Shown here: piece by piece, positions 45,078 through 55,592 of the stretch
Layout of the letters: the number at the start of each line of letters is the position of its first letter
How positions within the stretch are numbered: the first letter of the stretch is position 1
NCBI GenBank assembly: GCA_017654935.2
Contig: CM065699.1
Coordinates: forward strand, 39,346,651 to 39,410,650
Direction of reading: 5' to 3'
Length of the DNA: 64,000 nt
Origin: Phymorhynchus buccinoides
Taxonomy: Eukaryota > Mollusca > Gastropoda > Neogastropoda > Raphitomidae
Notes under the pieces: generated by a model
Database searches by the model: none
Told to the model about the DNA's origin: nothing
What the model saw: only the letters and a program-made list of their open reading frames with translations
Program-made: the position numbers and the translations under genes

Positions 45078-45315
45078 GAGCGGCAACCACGGGAGCTCCA
45101 GCTCCAGCTTCAGCTCCAGCTCCAGCTTCAGCTCCAGCTCCAGCTTCAGCTTCAGCAGCCGTGAACCCCGGAACCATCCCCTACGTGAAGTGCGACTGGG
45201 GCTCCATCACTTGCAGCAGGAGCCACAACAACTTCCCCAGCCTCTCCTACACCCCCCTCACCGCCTTCCACTCTCCATTCCCACCCACTGTCCCCTTCCC
45301 AAATCCCCCCTCAAG
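45078..45315 (+). CDS. Arrestin-domain protein, Pro/Ala-rich C-tail exon
   Basis: After GTCTTCCATCAG the frame continues in the phase required by exon 40922-41021. It reads GAATTGAPAPAS, repeats APAPAS three times from an 18-bp coding repeat, then AAVNPGTIPYVKCDWGSITC and NNFPSLSYTPLTAF, ending Pro-rich. The proposed donor TCAAG|GTTGGC is at 45316. If unused, a stop follows at about 45328 (..SRLAP*), giving an alternative C terminus. The disordered tail fits alpha-arrestins, but no PPxY motif for NEDD4-type ligases is visible. Confidence 0.65.
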
Positions 45316-45534
45316 GTTGGCCCCCTAGTCAGCTACCCCGGCTCCTAGCAAAGCGGCACGTCGTCGTCGTCATCATCGTCGTCGTCGTCAACAAGCAGCA
45401 CAGCAGCAGAAAGGGCTACGGCCATCCGGTCTGAAACGGTAGGTAAATGTAAACGAGCACCGTACCATTTTTAGGAATATACCGTCCGTAAGGGTCTATG
45501 ACCGATTGGACGCTAGTCTCATCATTAACCGTAC

Positions 45535-46045
45535 CATGGTGGATGGTGCAACTCTTTCAGTTTCACCATGATTTCAGGATTTTTAAAAACTTTTTTTTTT
45601 TTAAACCAGAAACTGAACTTCAGTTTTTGTTTTTATTAAAATTTACAGCGCCCCCCCCCAAAAAAAAAAAGAAAGAAGAAAAGAAATCGACCACAAGCCG
45701 ATTTGGGGCTTTTTTAACTTGGTTTTTTATCCCGGAAGTCTCTCTAGATTGGGGAGTTTTGAAAAAAGCATAGTGATTCAATATTGTTGTTTCAAAGGCA
45801 ATGTAATTATTGTACAAGCTCTTATCGGACTCAAACTGTCTCAGTCCATCATTTTACGCTGTCTGTTTGTCTCGTTTATCTCTCTCGTCTCTCTCTCTTG
45901 CGTCCTCCCCCCCTCACCCCCCCCTCTGAATCATCCCACGGGGCTCTGGCTCAGTAACCTGCCTGGGCCCTGGGCGGCCCCTGGACCCCTGGCTTTCAGG
46001 TGGGTGTTGTTGTTTTTTTTGGGGGAGTTGCCCCATGCCGTAGGA
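45535..46045 (+). repeat. Dispersed repeat (family G), copy 1
   Basis: Shared with 52480-53430 and 58615-59365. Blocks: GGTGCAACTCTTTCAGTTT, GAAACTGAACTTCAGTTT, CGATTTGGGGC, GGACTCAAACTGTCTC, CTGTCTGT.TGTCTCGTT and a TTTTGGGGGAGTTGC end. No intact ORF. The class is unknown; it might be a 3' portion of a retroelement. Confidence 0.7.
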
Positions 46046-47099
46046 TTTTGGTTTGGTGTTTTTTGTTTTAATTCCCGGCGAAGCTATCTTCTTCTTCTTT
46101 GTAGTAGACAACCGCCATCATCTTTTTTTTGATGGTTTCTGTTGTGTGTAAAAAACCGGGGACTTCGGTCATGTCAGATAATGATATTCTGTACAGTACA
46201 CAGTAATAATTTCCTTGGCCGCCCAGATGATCGGCTTGAAATGACTGGGGGGAGGATGGGACAAGTTGGAAGTAGGATTGAGGGATAACTGAGAGGGAAT
46301 GAGTTGGGGCAGTGTCAAAAGAGGGAGTAGGGATTGGGGGAATGGGGGGTGGTAGGGGGGAGTGGGAGGGGGGAGGGAGGGAGGGGAAGGGGCGCTGTTT
46401 AGATCCGGGACTTGAAGCTCTCCACCGAGGCCTGATGATACTGCCTCAGGTGGGAGGGAGTTCCACTCTGAGAATGGTCCGTGGAAAAAGAAAGAAAACT
46501 TTCTGTAGGCTGGTTTTGGAAGAGGGGAGGAAGGTATGATGCTTGGTGGGACTTTCTCGTTTGTCTTGTTGGTGGGTGGAGGGATGGGGTGTTGATAGTG
46601 ACATCACCGTGGTGGAACTTGAAGGTCGTCAGTTTGGATGTGCGCCTTCTTTTGACGAGTGAGGTCCACTGCAGTTGAGAGTACATATCTCTCTAACGCT
46701 GGATGGTCTGGCGATGCCTTGTTTTACCACCCAGCGGGCAGCTTCGGGGAGTATTGTTTTTTTGTTTCATCCGTCCGTCCGTCCGTCCGTGCGCGTTTTT
46801 CTTGAAAACCGTTCAGTCTGTTTCAAACACTTTTAGGGTACAGTTATTGCAGGACATTAGCTATCGATTGATCGCTTTTAGTTCTATTTCAAGTTCAAGG
46901 TCAGTCATGATGATCAAGGAATCGAAACTTCAAAACGCTTAATTCGGCTAATCTATCGCGAACGTGTGCACGTATTTAATATTTTAATTAATGGGCACAG
47001 GATATGTGTGGAAGTTGTTGTTTTTTTCTCTTTCTCGGGTCACAACGTTTTCTGATGAAAGGACATTTAACATTATGATAATAATGAATATGTGTTTGC
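46046..47099. other. Intron sequence, no exon recognised
   Basis: G-rich tract at 46310-46395 and a (CCGT)n run near 46770, followed by TTTTTCTTGAAAACCGTTCAG. The last resembles, inverted, the AGTTTTTGAGAAAAACGGAC region at 53010. Confidence 0.4.
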
Positions 47100-47235
47100 G
47101 CTCTTGCGCGCGTGCGTGCGTGTGTGTGTGCGTGTGCGTGCGTGTGGTGTGTGTGGTGTGTGTGTGTGTGTTGGTTTGTTTGTTTGTGTGTGTGTGTGTG
47201 CGTGTTGTGTGTGTGTGTGTGTGTGCATCTGATTC
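47100..47235. repeat. GT microsatellite
   Basis: (GT)n with GCGT and TTG interruptions, ending 4 bp before the TTCCAG acceptor. Confidence 0.9.
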
Positions 47236-47238
47236 CAG

Positions 47239-47467
47239 AGGATCTGGGCCTGCCGGGGCCGGCCGTGGCTGCTGGGGGCACGAAGTACGCGGAGGCGTTC
47301 GCTCCCCCTCCCACCGTACATATCACCCTGTTCCCCGCTCCCTCCGCCGCTCCCCAGGAAGACCTTCCACCCCTGCCTATGACGACGGTCATGCGGGAGG
47401 AGTATTTAATGAGGAGACCGACTCAGACAACGGCTGTGCAAGTGCTAGTTATAGATGTTTACTTTAA
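47239..47467 (+). CDS. Possible terminal exon of the arrestin-domain gene
   Basis: Acceptor CTGATTCCAG. Joined in the phase left by the 45316 donor, the frame reads RGSGPAGAGRGCWGHEVRGG, then RPSTPAYDDGHAGGVFNEET and DSDNG, to a TAA at 47465. A possible AATAAA polyadenylation signal overlaps the stop (47466-47471). The acidic end suits an alpha-arrestin tail. A second frame (EDLGLPGPAVAAGG...APPPTVHITLFP) has GC-richer third positions and would need a different upstream donor. The exon is likely; its frame is unsettled. Confidence 0.45.
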
Positions 47468-48342
47468 TAAAATGGGGAACGTTTCTGTGTTCTGCAATGT
47501 CTTATTTGTGAACACTCGAGAGAAGTGAGAACCATTAACTTTAACTTTGAATAATTGTTTCGTGGTGTTTTCCTACAAAAAATAAATTATATATATATAT
47601 ATTTCTGCTTGATTACTCAGAGACAATACTTTCAATGTTCACAGTTCACGTAATACTTTAAAGACCCACCAGAGGTCGCGTGAGTGAAAATCGAGCCAGT
47701 TTTCACGTGTTTTTTTCCTTCTTATAGCTGGTAAGAAAATCTTATTTTGAACCAAGTGTGGCTCCCATACAAATTCCCTCATGCACGAAAACGAGACATC
47801 ACATTAAAGATACAACCGATCACGTGTCAAAATCACGGAATTCACATGTATTTTCCTCGTATAACTGAAAATAAAAAATCTTGTTTTGACCCAGCGTCTG
47901 ACTCCCTTATATAATGGCCGCCCAAATTTAAACCGAACAAAGTCATTTTAAAGAACAGCCTTCAATTTTGAAACTTGGGGAACATCTGTATATAGAGGTC
48001 AGCAGCAACCCAGACAAAATACAAGGAACTATATCGTGGTGCATCAACCTGGGTCTTTGAGAGTACACGCCTCGATCGTATAATATAAATGACGAACGAG
48101 GCTCTGTATTTGGGACACAACGACCCAGAAGAACAAAACAACCAAGGGACTTAATTCAAGCCATGGTCAATGGGTCTTTAATATCGTCCCAATAGTCACA
48201 TTGAAGGTTAGCCGCAGCACATGACAGAAGTACAGCATACTGATAGGACATTAATCAACGGTTGAAACGAAATTATATATGAACCGTGTGAAACCAAATT
48301 AAATTATCATGAAATTTCTTACATCATCTTAGAAATGTGCAC
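47468..48342. other. Presumed 3' flank, nothing recognised
   Basis: An AT repeat (47588-47602) and unique sequence. The AGTTTTCACGTGTTTTTTTCCT... and TTCACATGTATTTTCCTCGT... blocks are related, about 170 bp apart. Confidence 0.4.
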
Positions 48343-48756
48343 ATTAACCCTTTCGCCGCAATATCGCATGTATGCACCACAAGGGTTTAACACCATGCAC
48401 TAAAAGATCAATCAGGGCCTGTTATCGAAGAACCCAATTTCTTAATGTTGGGAGGGAAGGAGGCCAATGTTATACATATCAAGAGAAATTCCCATATTGC
48501 AGATAGGGTAGAGACGGGGAAAAAGCGCATGGAGCGGGTAAGAAGCCCACCCCAATTATCTCATGAAATAAAGAGAATTTCAGTCAAATTTGCCCATGAG
48601 ACGAATGCTAGACATGCTAGACGCTCGTCTCATGGGCAAAAATGAGACTGAAATTTGCGCGTTTTACCCCGTCTTCTTACCCTACATTTTGTTGTCATAC
48701 CAATTAAGTTTATGGATTGTTGGCATGAAAAAATGACATGACGGCGAAAGGGTTAA
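48343..48756. mobile_element. piggyBac-like MITE (family A) interrupted by a family B MITE
   Basis: Ends TTAACCCTTTCGCCGCA and ACGGCGAAAGGGTTAA. The family A sequence breaks at 48504 (…TTGCAGATA) and resumes at 48685 (ATTTTGTTG…CAATTAAG). Confidence 0.8.
48505..48684. mobile_element. Foldback MITE (family B) nested in a family A MITE
   Basis: Runs from GGGTAGAGACGGGGAAAAAG to ACCCCGTCTTCTTACCCTAC, with CAATTATCTCATGAAATAAA and a GAGACGAATG/GACGCTCGTCTC loop. Its right arm is about 40 bp shorter than other copies. Confidence 0.82.
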
Positions 48757-48808
48757 TACACAACAACACACACACACACACACACACACACAACCACCAC
48801 ACACACAC

Positions 48809-48855
<47 letters not shown>

Positions 48856-49984
48856 GCACACACCACCAAACAAACACGCGCACGCGTACACACAGAGAGA
48901 GACAGACCACCACAGACAATGAGAGTGTCGCACACACAACAGATGATTCAGGACCAGGAGAGATAGTAGGCCTACAATCATACGCCCCTCCTTCACCTCT
49001 TCAGCAGATCTAAAACCAAAGTTACGAGCACGCATTACATTTATTAAAAAATAAACAATCATGTAACCAGAATAAAATGTATAGAAACATATGATGTTGT
49101 GATACTGTATTACAAGCTTAATGTTAGTGTTGTTTTTCTCATCTTCTCCGATGCTTATGTTAGAGTCATTTTAGAAGATGTTCTTTTGCACAAATATCTA
49201 CAGGTTTTGTGCAGACTAGAGGATGAGGTTTCTAGTATTTATGTCTTTGTTTTATCCTGTCACTTAGCTGCCGGTTAGAGATGATTCCGAGATGAAGCAC
49301 TTGATCTTGAGGTGTAGCACTATGTTCGCAGCACCATGACTGCGGTGGTGTTCAGACGTCGCACGGGTGCCAGTGAGACCACGGCACTGGAGAGGAGTCG
49401 TAGTTGATCGATGAGTATTACTACCAGAGAGTCTTGGAGTACAGCTAACAGGAAACCGGAAACCTGCAAGGAACGGCAGTGTCATTCTCTGTGTGCCTAG
49501 CTTCCACACAGAACTTTCACACTCACACTCACATACTTTTACAAAATGCACTATCTACCTGTTACTGTATAATCAAGAGTCCTGAAATAAGATAAGGATT
49601 CATGCATCATTCATGAAACTAGATACTAATTCATGCTTCGAATAGATTTCTACTCATGCAGATCTAGAAAGAAGAGTAATGGTTCTACTAATCAATGAAC
49701 AATATGGTGGATGAGATGAAAAACAAGGCGAAGATGACATTCACTGCTTTGGTCGTGGTCACGATCGATCATTGTAGATCTGGCTATATGAATAATAATA
49801 TTTTAGAAAAAGTACGGAACGGCGAATACAACCCCGTTTGACTGAAACGAGAGTCAACCGGTCGTGGTGCCAGGTCTTTTTCTCCCGGTCTGCCTCTGTC
49901 GCCAAGAAGTCACGATCCGTGGCTCGAGTCGCCATCTGTATCTCCCACGAGGAGTGGGGGAAGAAAAACTGCGCTGTTTTACAA
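48757..49984. other. CA microsatellite and sequence without a recognised gene
   Basis: (CA)n at 48762-48870. The remainder has open frames below 100 codons in all three frames and no supported exon. Confidence 0.4.
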
Positions 49985-50017
49985 TTAAAAAAAATTTGGA
50001 CTTCACAAACAGTAATT

Positions 50018-50194
50018 CTCAGTCTGTGGACAGGCGGTCCCGCCGCCAGGCCAGAGGAATGAAGGAAGGAAGGCGTCATTCTGTTGGCGAGGTTCCCGTA
50101 CAGCTCCTGACGTCCTCCGGCAGACCATCCAGCGAGAAACAGAACAACCTGATGGACAATGACCTCCGCCTTCCTGGCCGCCTGTCCCCTCAGG
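50018..50194 (+). CDS. Weak exon candidate
   Basis: Between AATTCTCAG and CCCCTCAG|GTTATG the frame reads SVDRRSRRQARGMKEGRRHS, then VGEVPVQLLTSSGRPSSEKQ and NNLMDNDLRLPGRLSPQ. The composition is plausible, but the end has been copied several times in the adjacent array and the family is not recognised. It could be non-coding repeat sequence. Confidence 0.25.
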
Positions 50195-50800
50195 TTATGT
50201 GCACGGATGGATGGATGGAATGGATGGATGATCCGGGGTGTATGGATTGGATGGATTGACCCAGCGTGGATGGATGGATGGATTGATCAGGGTGGATGGA
50301 TGGATGGATGACCGGGTGGATGGATGGATGGATGGATTGATCGGTGGCTGGACACCGACCTCGCCTTTATGGCCGCCCTGTCCCCTCAGGTCAGTCTGCA
50401 TGGATTGGGATGGCCTGGTGGATGGATGGATGGACCGGGTGGATGGACACTGACCTCGCCTCCTGGCCGCCTCTGTCCCCAGGTTAGTGTGCATGGATGG
50501 AGATGGATGGATTGATCGGGTGGGACGGCTGGATGGATTGACCCGGTGGATGGATGGATGGATGGAATGATCCGGTGGATGAGGATGGATGGATTGATCC
50601 GGGTGGATGGATGAATGGATGGATTGATCGGGTGGATGGACACCGACTAGCCTTCTGGCCGCCCTGTCCCCTCAGGTCAGTCTGCATGTGGGTGGATCCG
50701 GGTGGAGGATGGATGGATCCGGTGTGGATGGACATGGGACCTCGCATTCTGGCGACCTGTACCCTCAGGTCAGTGGCAGGGATGGATGGATGGATGGATA
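50160..50800. repeat. Compound array of (TGGA)n and a splice-site-like segment
   Basis: Runs of GGATGGATGGATTGATC alternate with five imperfect copies of GACCTCGCCTTCTGGCCGCC followed by CTGTCCCCTCAG|GTCAGT. The copies of that junction fall near 50194, 50391, 50480, 50676 and 50769, at uneven spacing of about 90-200 bp. Confidence 0.9.
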
Positions 50801-50931
50801 ATTAATGGATTGATTACGCATGGATGAATGATGACGAGTGTTCTTGAAGCGTACAAAGCGGCAAACATTAGCTTCAGTCCTTTTCCTTCGCGCAACTGGA
50901 ACCATGGCTTTAGGTTAATAAAGTAGGGGAA

Positions 50932-51000
50932 GACGGGGTAAAAAGACCAATGGGAGGGTAAGAAGCCATGCCAGATTATCTCATGAAAAAAAAGCACATG
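50932..51000. mobile_element. Family B MITE cut by the assembly gap
   Basis: AGGGGAAGACGGGGTAAAAA ... ATTATCTCATGAAAAAAAAG is the left arm of family B; the rest is lost in N. Confidence 0.75.
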
Positions 51001-51500
51001 NNNNNNNNNNNNNNNNNNNNNNNNNNNNNNNNNNNNNNNNNNNNNNNNNNNNNNNNNNNNNNNNNNNNNNNNNNNNNNNNNNNNNNNNNNNNNNNNNNNN
51101 NNNNNNNNNNNNNNNNNNNNNNNNNNNNNNNNNNNNNNNNNNNNNNNNNNNNNNNNNNNNNNNNNNNNNNNNNNNNNNNNNNNNNNNNNNNNNNNNNNNN
51201 NNNNNNNNNNNNNNNNNNNNNNNNNNNNNNNNNNNNNNNNNNNNNNNNNNNNNNNNNNNNNNNNNNNNNNNNNNNNNNNNNNNNNNNNNNNNNNNNNNNN
51301 NNNNNNNNNNNNNNNNNNNNNNNNNNNNNNNNNNNNNNNNNNNNNNNNNNNNNNNNNNNNNNNNNNNNNNNNNNNNNNNNNNNNNNNNNNNNNNNNNNNN
51401 NNNNNNNNNNNNNNNNNNNNNNNNNNNNNNNNNNNNNNNNNNNNNNNNNNNNNNNNNNNNNNNNNNNNNNNNNNNNNNNNNNNNNNNNNNNNNNNNNNNN
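51001..51500. other. Assembly gap (500 N)
   Basis: Exactly 500 N; the true length is unknown. Confidence 0.99.
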
Positions 51501-51533
51501 GAAGGTCTTATAAGGGAGGTTCCACTGTATTAG
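51501..51533. mobile_element. End of a TACAGTGGAACCTC MITE after the gap (family E)
   Basis: GGTCTTATAAGGGAGGTTCC then ACTGTATTA matches the right end of 63483-63650. Confidence 0.7.
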
Positions 51534-51705
51534 AAAGTGCTGGCAATCATGCAAACCATGCCAACATAAGTAATTGCAATTTGTAAGAAAACAAAACAAA
51601 AACAACATAAAACAAAAAATGAGATTTAAAAAACAAACTGGCATGGGGCTTACAAAGAGGTTTGTATGCCAGTCTGTTGTTACTGAATAATAACTTGTGG
51701 CGGTG

Positions 51706-51895
51706 CCATAGCCGATGAGGTTTAACCGAGGCGTGGTCACCGCTACAGCTATCTGTATTAATAAAAAATCGGGACTTTACTGGTTTCGTACTGCCTCCGG
51801 GCATTGCCTCCAGTATTGTTCCCACCATATTTGTATTTACAAATGTCCCATATGTGTCTGATTCAGACCAAGAGGACGTAAAACTCCATTTTCGT
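51706..51895 (-). repeat. Dispersed 190-bp repeat (family F), reverse copy
   Basis: The reverse complement contains ACGTCCTCTTGGTCTGAATC, AATACTGGAGGCAATGCCCG and CCACGCCTCGGTTAAACCTC. Other copies are at 53993-54188, 61254-61450 and 61670-61872. SINE-sized, but I see no clear pol III boxes. Confidence 0.8.
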
Positions 51896-52077
51896 CTGTT
51901 GTTACTGACTAGGACTGTCAGGTAGCAGAGGCTATTCTGGATGACTGGGCTAACATGTGCCTTGCCTAGGGTACATCCCCACTCTCTCTGCCCCCAAAAG
52001 GATTTGAAGACAGCTGCATGGCGTTGGGGGGGGAAGCTCCCCAAAGGCCAACCATGCAATCCATTTGGTAGCAGCAA

Positions 52078-52312
52078 TGGGAGACTTAGTGGGATTTTTT
52101 TCACGCCAGATGGCGTGACACTCGAGTGGGGCTAACCCCCTCTATATTCTTAGTTGGGGATAAAGAGAGAGCGAGATATAGAGAGGAGTCCAACCCTCTC
52201 TCACTCTCTCTCTCTCTCTCTCTCACTACGCCCAACTAAGAATATAGCGTGATAAGCCCCTCTCGAGTGTCACGCCACCTGGCGTGAAAGAAATCCCACT
52301 AAGTCTCCCATT
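52078..52312. mobile_element. Foldback element with a CT/GA loop
   Basis: Arms GGGAGACTTAGTGGGATTTT, CACGCCAGATGGCGTGACAC and CTATATTCTTAGTTGGG are repeated inverted at 52230-52312. A GAGAGA/CTCTCT loop lies between them. Confidence 0.82.
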
Positions 52313-52479
52313 AGAACCAGAGCAAATGCCCCCCTAGTTTGAGAGTCATAGTCTTCTGCGTGCAAAAAAACCCTACTAAGTTGTACCGTGGTTTTCCTTT
52401 ACTTGGAGACAACGAATCATTCATTGTACAGCTAACACTCACTTTACTATTGACCCCCTACTATGCAAACTACATGGGT

Positions 52480-53430
52480 GCTATTCTTTCATTTTTACAC
52501 TGATTTCAGTATTTTTAGTTTGATCAGAAACTGAACTTCAGTTTTTTTTCATTCATCCAAAACAAAAAAGTGCAACGCCGAGCGGCTGCAAAGTCCCCTC
52601 GCAGCATCACCGAGCTACTCCGAAATCGGAATGTGTCGGTTGTACACATACATAAAAACGCATCAAAACAGCACGTAACTACATAAAAACGCATCGAAAA
52701 CAGCACGTAACTGAATAGTTTTGTTTATATATAGCCTTGGGGTTCGGACCCGTGATTTGAGCGCGCGCGATCATGCGCACACGAGCGCACAGAAAAATTC
52801 ATGACAACTGTGTTATAGACCATTCATCAAGAAATGTTGTGAAAAAAACTGCATTGAAATACATGCAAAACTTCGCGAGATATTAGCGATTATGTGTTTC
52901 GGGGTTTGAACCCCGTAACTGGCGCGACCTTGACCTTAATGTAAAACTAAATACATCAGTGGATAGCTTGCATCTTGGCAAACTAGTATACCAAATTTGA
53001 TGATGATAGACTGAATAGTTTTTGAGAAAAACGGACGGATAGCCGGACGGATGGAGGCACGCCGGACGGACGGACGGACACCGGACGGACGGACCAGACA
53101 AAAATAGCTCCCCGAACCCTAAAAATTGACCACGAGCAATTTGGGGCATTTTGAACTTAGTCTAGTTGTTCTAAAATCTTCTTATCTTGGAAGTTTACAA
53201 AGGCAATGTAATAAATTTGCATGGCGTATCAGACTCAAAACTGTCTCTGTCTATCATTTTAACTGTCTGTCTGTCTCGTTATATATCTCTCTTATGTTGC
53301 CCCCATGAATCGTCCGACGAGGTTCTGTCCCTGTACCATGCCAGGGCCATGGGTCCCCGGGCCATGGGTCCTCGGCATGGACCCCTGCCTTTCACTTTTG
53401 TTCATTTTGGGGAGTTGCACCCATGAAACT
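52480..53430 (+). repeat. Dispersed repeat (family G), copy 2, interrupted
   Basis: The start (52490-52560, TTTACACTGATTTCAGTATT, CTGAACTTCAGTTT) and main body (53125-53430) match the other copies. 52560-53120 is foreign to them and includes a GGACGGACGG stretch (53030-53095), suggesting an insertion. Confidence 0.65.
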
Positions 53431-53612
53431 ATCATATTTTACGGACTGTAACTAAGGCGCACCCGATTATAAGGCGCACCCCCCAAATTTGACACAAAAT
53501 GCAGATTTTGTTGTTACAGTTTCTCACTATATTATCAGTCAGAGTGTATTAAGGCGCAGGGGTCTCAGTCTAGGTAAAAAATATCGCCTTGTAGTTCGTA
53601 AAATGCAGTATA
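53430..53612. mobile_element. MITE-like element with TTTTACGGACTGTAA...AAGGCGCACC
   Basis: Left CATATTTTACGGACTGTAAC and GATTATAAGGCGCACCCCCC, right TCGCCTTGTAGTTCGTAAAA. The GGACTATAAGGCGCACC-type motif is a recognisable end of a widespread animal DNA-transposon-derived repeat (known pattern; superfamily not asserted). Confidence 0.65.
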
Positions 53613-53878
53613 TGACAATGATAATAGAAGTAAAATACAGTAATTCGTAAAATACAGTATATGACAATGATAATAGAAGTAAAATACAGTAATTCGTAAA
53701 ATACAGTATATGACTATGATAATAGAAGTAAAATACAGTAATTCGTAAAATACAGTATATGACTATGATAATAGAAGTAAAATACAGTAATTCGTAAAAT
53801 ACAGTATATGACTATGATAATAGAAGTAAAATACAGTAATTCGTAAAATACAGTATATGACACTGATAATAGAAGTCC
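53588..53878. repeat. 56-bp tandem array grown from the element's right end
   Basis: Five copies of AATTCGTAAAATACAGTATA then TGACTATGATAATAGAAGTA and AAATACAGT. The first copy overlaps the right end of the preceding element (GTAGTTCGTAAAATGCAGTA). Confidence 0.9.
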
Positions 53879-53992
53879 AATTGACTAAAGAGCCAGCAAA
53901 AAAACACCTGACACACAATGCAACAGCACATGGCTTAGAACTACGTAATATACTGCTCAACAAAAGTAAAGTACATACCGAATGAATAATGG

Positions 53993-54188
53993 TGTTTTAC
54001 GTCCTCTCGGTCTGGAACAGACACATATGGGACATTTTGTAGATACAAAGATGGTGGGAACAATACTGGAGGCAATGCCCGGGGGCAGTGCAACACCAGT
54101 AAAGTCCCGATTTTTTTAACAATACAGATAAGTGTAGCAGTAACCACGCCTCGGTTAAACCTCATCGGCCATGGTACCGCCACAATCT
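53993..54188 (+). repeat. Dispersed 190-bp repeat (family F)
   Basis: ACGTCCTCTCGGTCTGGAAC, ACTGGAGGCAATGCCCGGGG and CACGCCTCGGTTAAACCTCA. The most diverged of the four copies. Confidence 0.8.
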
Positions 54189-54469
54189 AGAGTAAGTACG
54201 TGTTAATTCATTAAATAAAGTACTTACCGCTTCTTAACAACGCGCGTTGCTTGTTGATCGGCTATTGCTTCAAAAGTAACGAAGCGATTTTAATCAAAGA
54301 TAAGACTTTGGTTTTTAGTAACAATTGAATTAGACATCTTTCAAAATAGAAAACGATTTTGGCTACGCGTCTTGGTTTTTTGCATCGTCGTTTTATGCGC
54401 TTGTGAACGAAGTGGTACTTAACTTTTGTTGAGTGTGCCTAGTGTGAACTCCACTCTGTAAAAGGTAAA

Positions 54470-54808
54470 GATGTGCCACCCCCCCTTATTTCTCGGTTAA
54501 TTCTATTTTTCCTTTTTTTGCCTTTCTTACCATACATAAAGCTGTATTTTAGGAACATTTTTAGCTAAAAACCTTTTTGGAACCCTAGTATAGCCCTACC
54601 CCTAACCCTAACCTAACCCTACTATGTAGCAGTACACTTTGTCACAGTTGTGGTTCTTGCTTTTTCCGTCTTATAGGGTGGGGGGTAGGGTTAGGCTTAG
54701 GGATAGGGTTTATTCCAAAAAGGTTATTATTAAAAATGTTCCTAAAATTCAGCTGTATGTATGGTAAGAAAGGCAATAACGGAAAAATTTTTGGCACATC
54801 TTGACCTT
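54470..54808. mobile_element. Foldback with telomere-like arms (family H)
   Basis: The left TACATAAAGCTGTATTTTAG ... AACCCTAACCTAACCC arm is inverted at the right as GGGTAGGGTTAGGCTTAGGG ... TCAGCTGTATGTATGG. The loop holds GTCACAGTTGTGGTTC. Confidence 0.78.
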
Positions 54809-54964
54809 CCTTCTTTTCTTTTCATTCTTTCCACAATTCCTGCTTTCACTCACTCTTTCATACCATCAACATACATCCTGTATATAACTGAACTCGGAGC
54901 AAATTAGGGCAAACATAAGAAGAAGAAGAAAACAAAGAAAACAAACATCAACAGCTCATCATCG

Positions 54965-55190
54965 GGCAAAGGTCAACCACCCCCCATGCATTTCAATTGT
55001 ATTTTTCATCGGTAATCTAAACCTAACCCTACCCCCCATGCGAACAGGTGGTTCGTTGCGTTTTTCCGTCTTATACGGTGGGGGGTAGGGTTAGGGTTAG
55101 GGGGTTAGTATTCCAAAAAGGTTATTAGCTAAAAAAGAAAGTTAGTTTCTGAAACTTATGTATGGTAAGAAAGGCAATAACGGATATAAT
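54965..55190. mobile_element. Second foldback with telomere-like arms (family H)
   Basis: AAACCTAACCCTACCCCCC and GGGGGGTAGGGTTAGGGTTA arms, then CCAAAAAGGTTATTAGCTAA and TATGTATGGTAAGAAAGGCA as at 54765. The left arm is shortened. Confidence 0.72.
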
Positions 55191-55337
55191 CTATTACTGA
55201 TATCAATATTTTTAATATTACACAATTATTTATTACAAAACAGCAGCAATGACATTAATTAGCAACAACCACACAACAAACAATAATGAAGATCAAAGCA
55301 ATAAAAGTAATAAATTCATATTAAAAAGAAAGGTAAC

Positions 55338-55592
55338 AATGGCTCCCCCCCACCCGCGTGCGCATCTCGACCCTTCCAACGGAAGTGTCGCCATCTTAGT
55401 CCTTATTTGTGTGTAAACAAAGTGAAAATGTTATCTAAATGTGTAAAGAAAACATCCAGATGTTATAAATACAGTTTACGCAGCATCGATCTGGCATTTT
55501 TCAAACAAAGTTACTGACTAAGATGGCGGTCTCCCATAATATGGCGCTCCTTGTGGCCGGATATGACGACACGTGGGTACAAGCCATAATAC
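55338..55592. repeat. Dispersed repeat (family J), second copy
   Basis: Partner of 2103-2390. A short internal stretch (GATAAGTTTCGAATTGG...) is missing here. Confidence 0.7.

Noticed and set aside
49759..50079. 106-codon minus frame with FFNCKTAQFFFPHSSWEIQM
   Set aside because: No splice borders or domain, and the complementary strand is open over the same stretch; not enough support.
50968..51740. Frames spanning the second N run
   Set aside because: Artefact of translating N.
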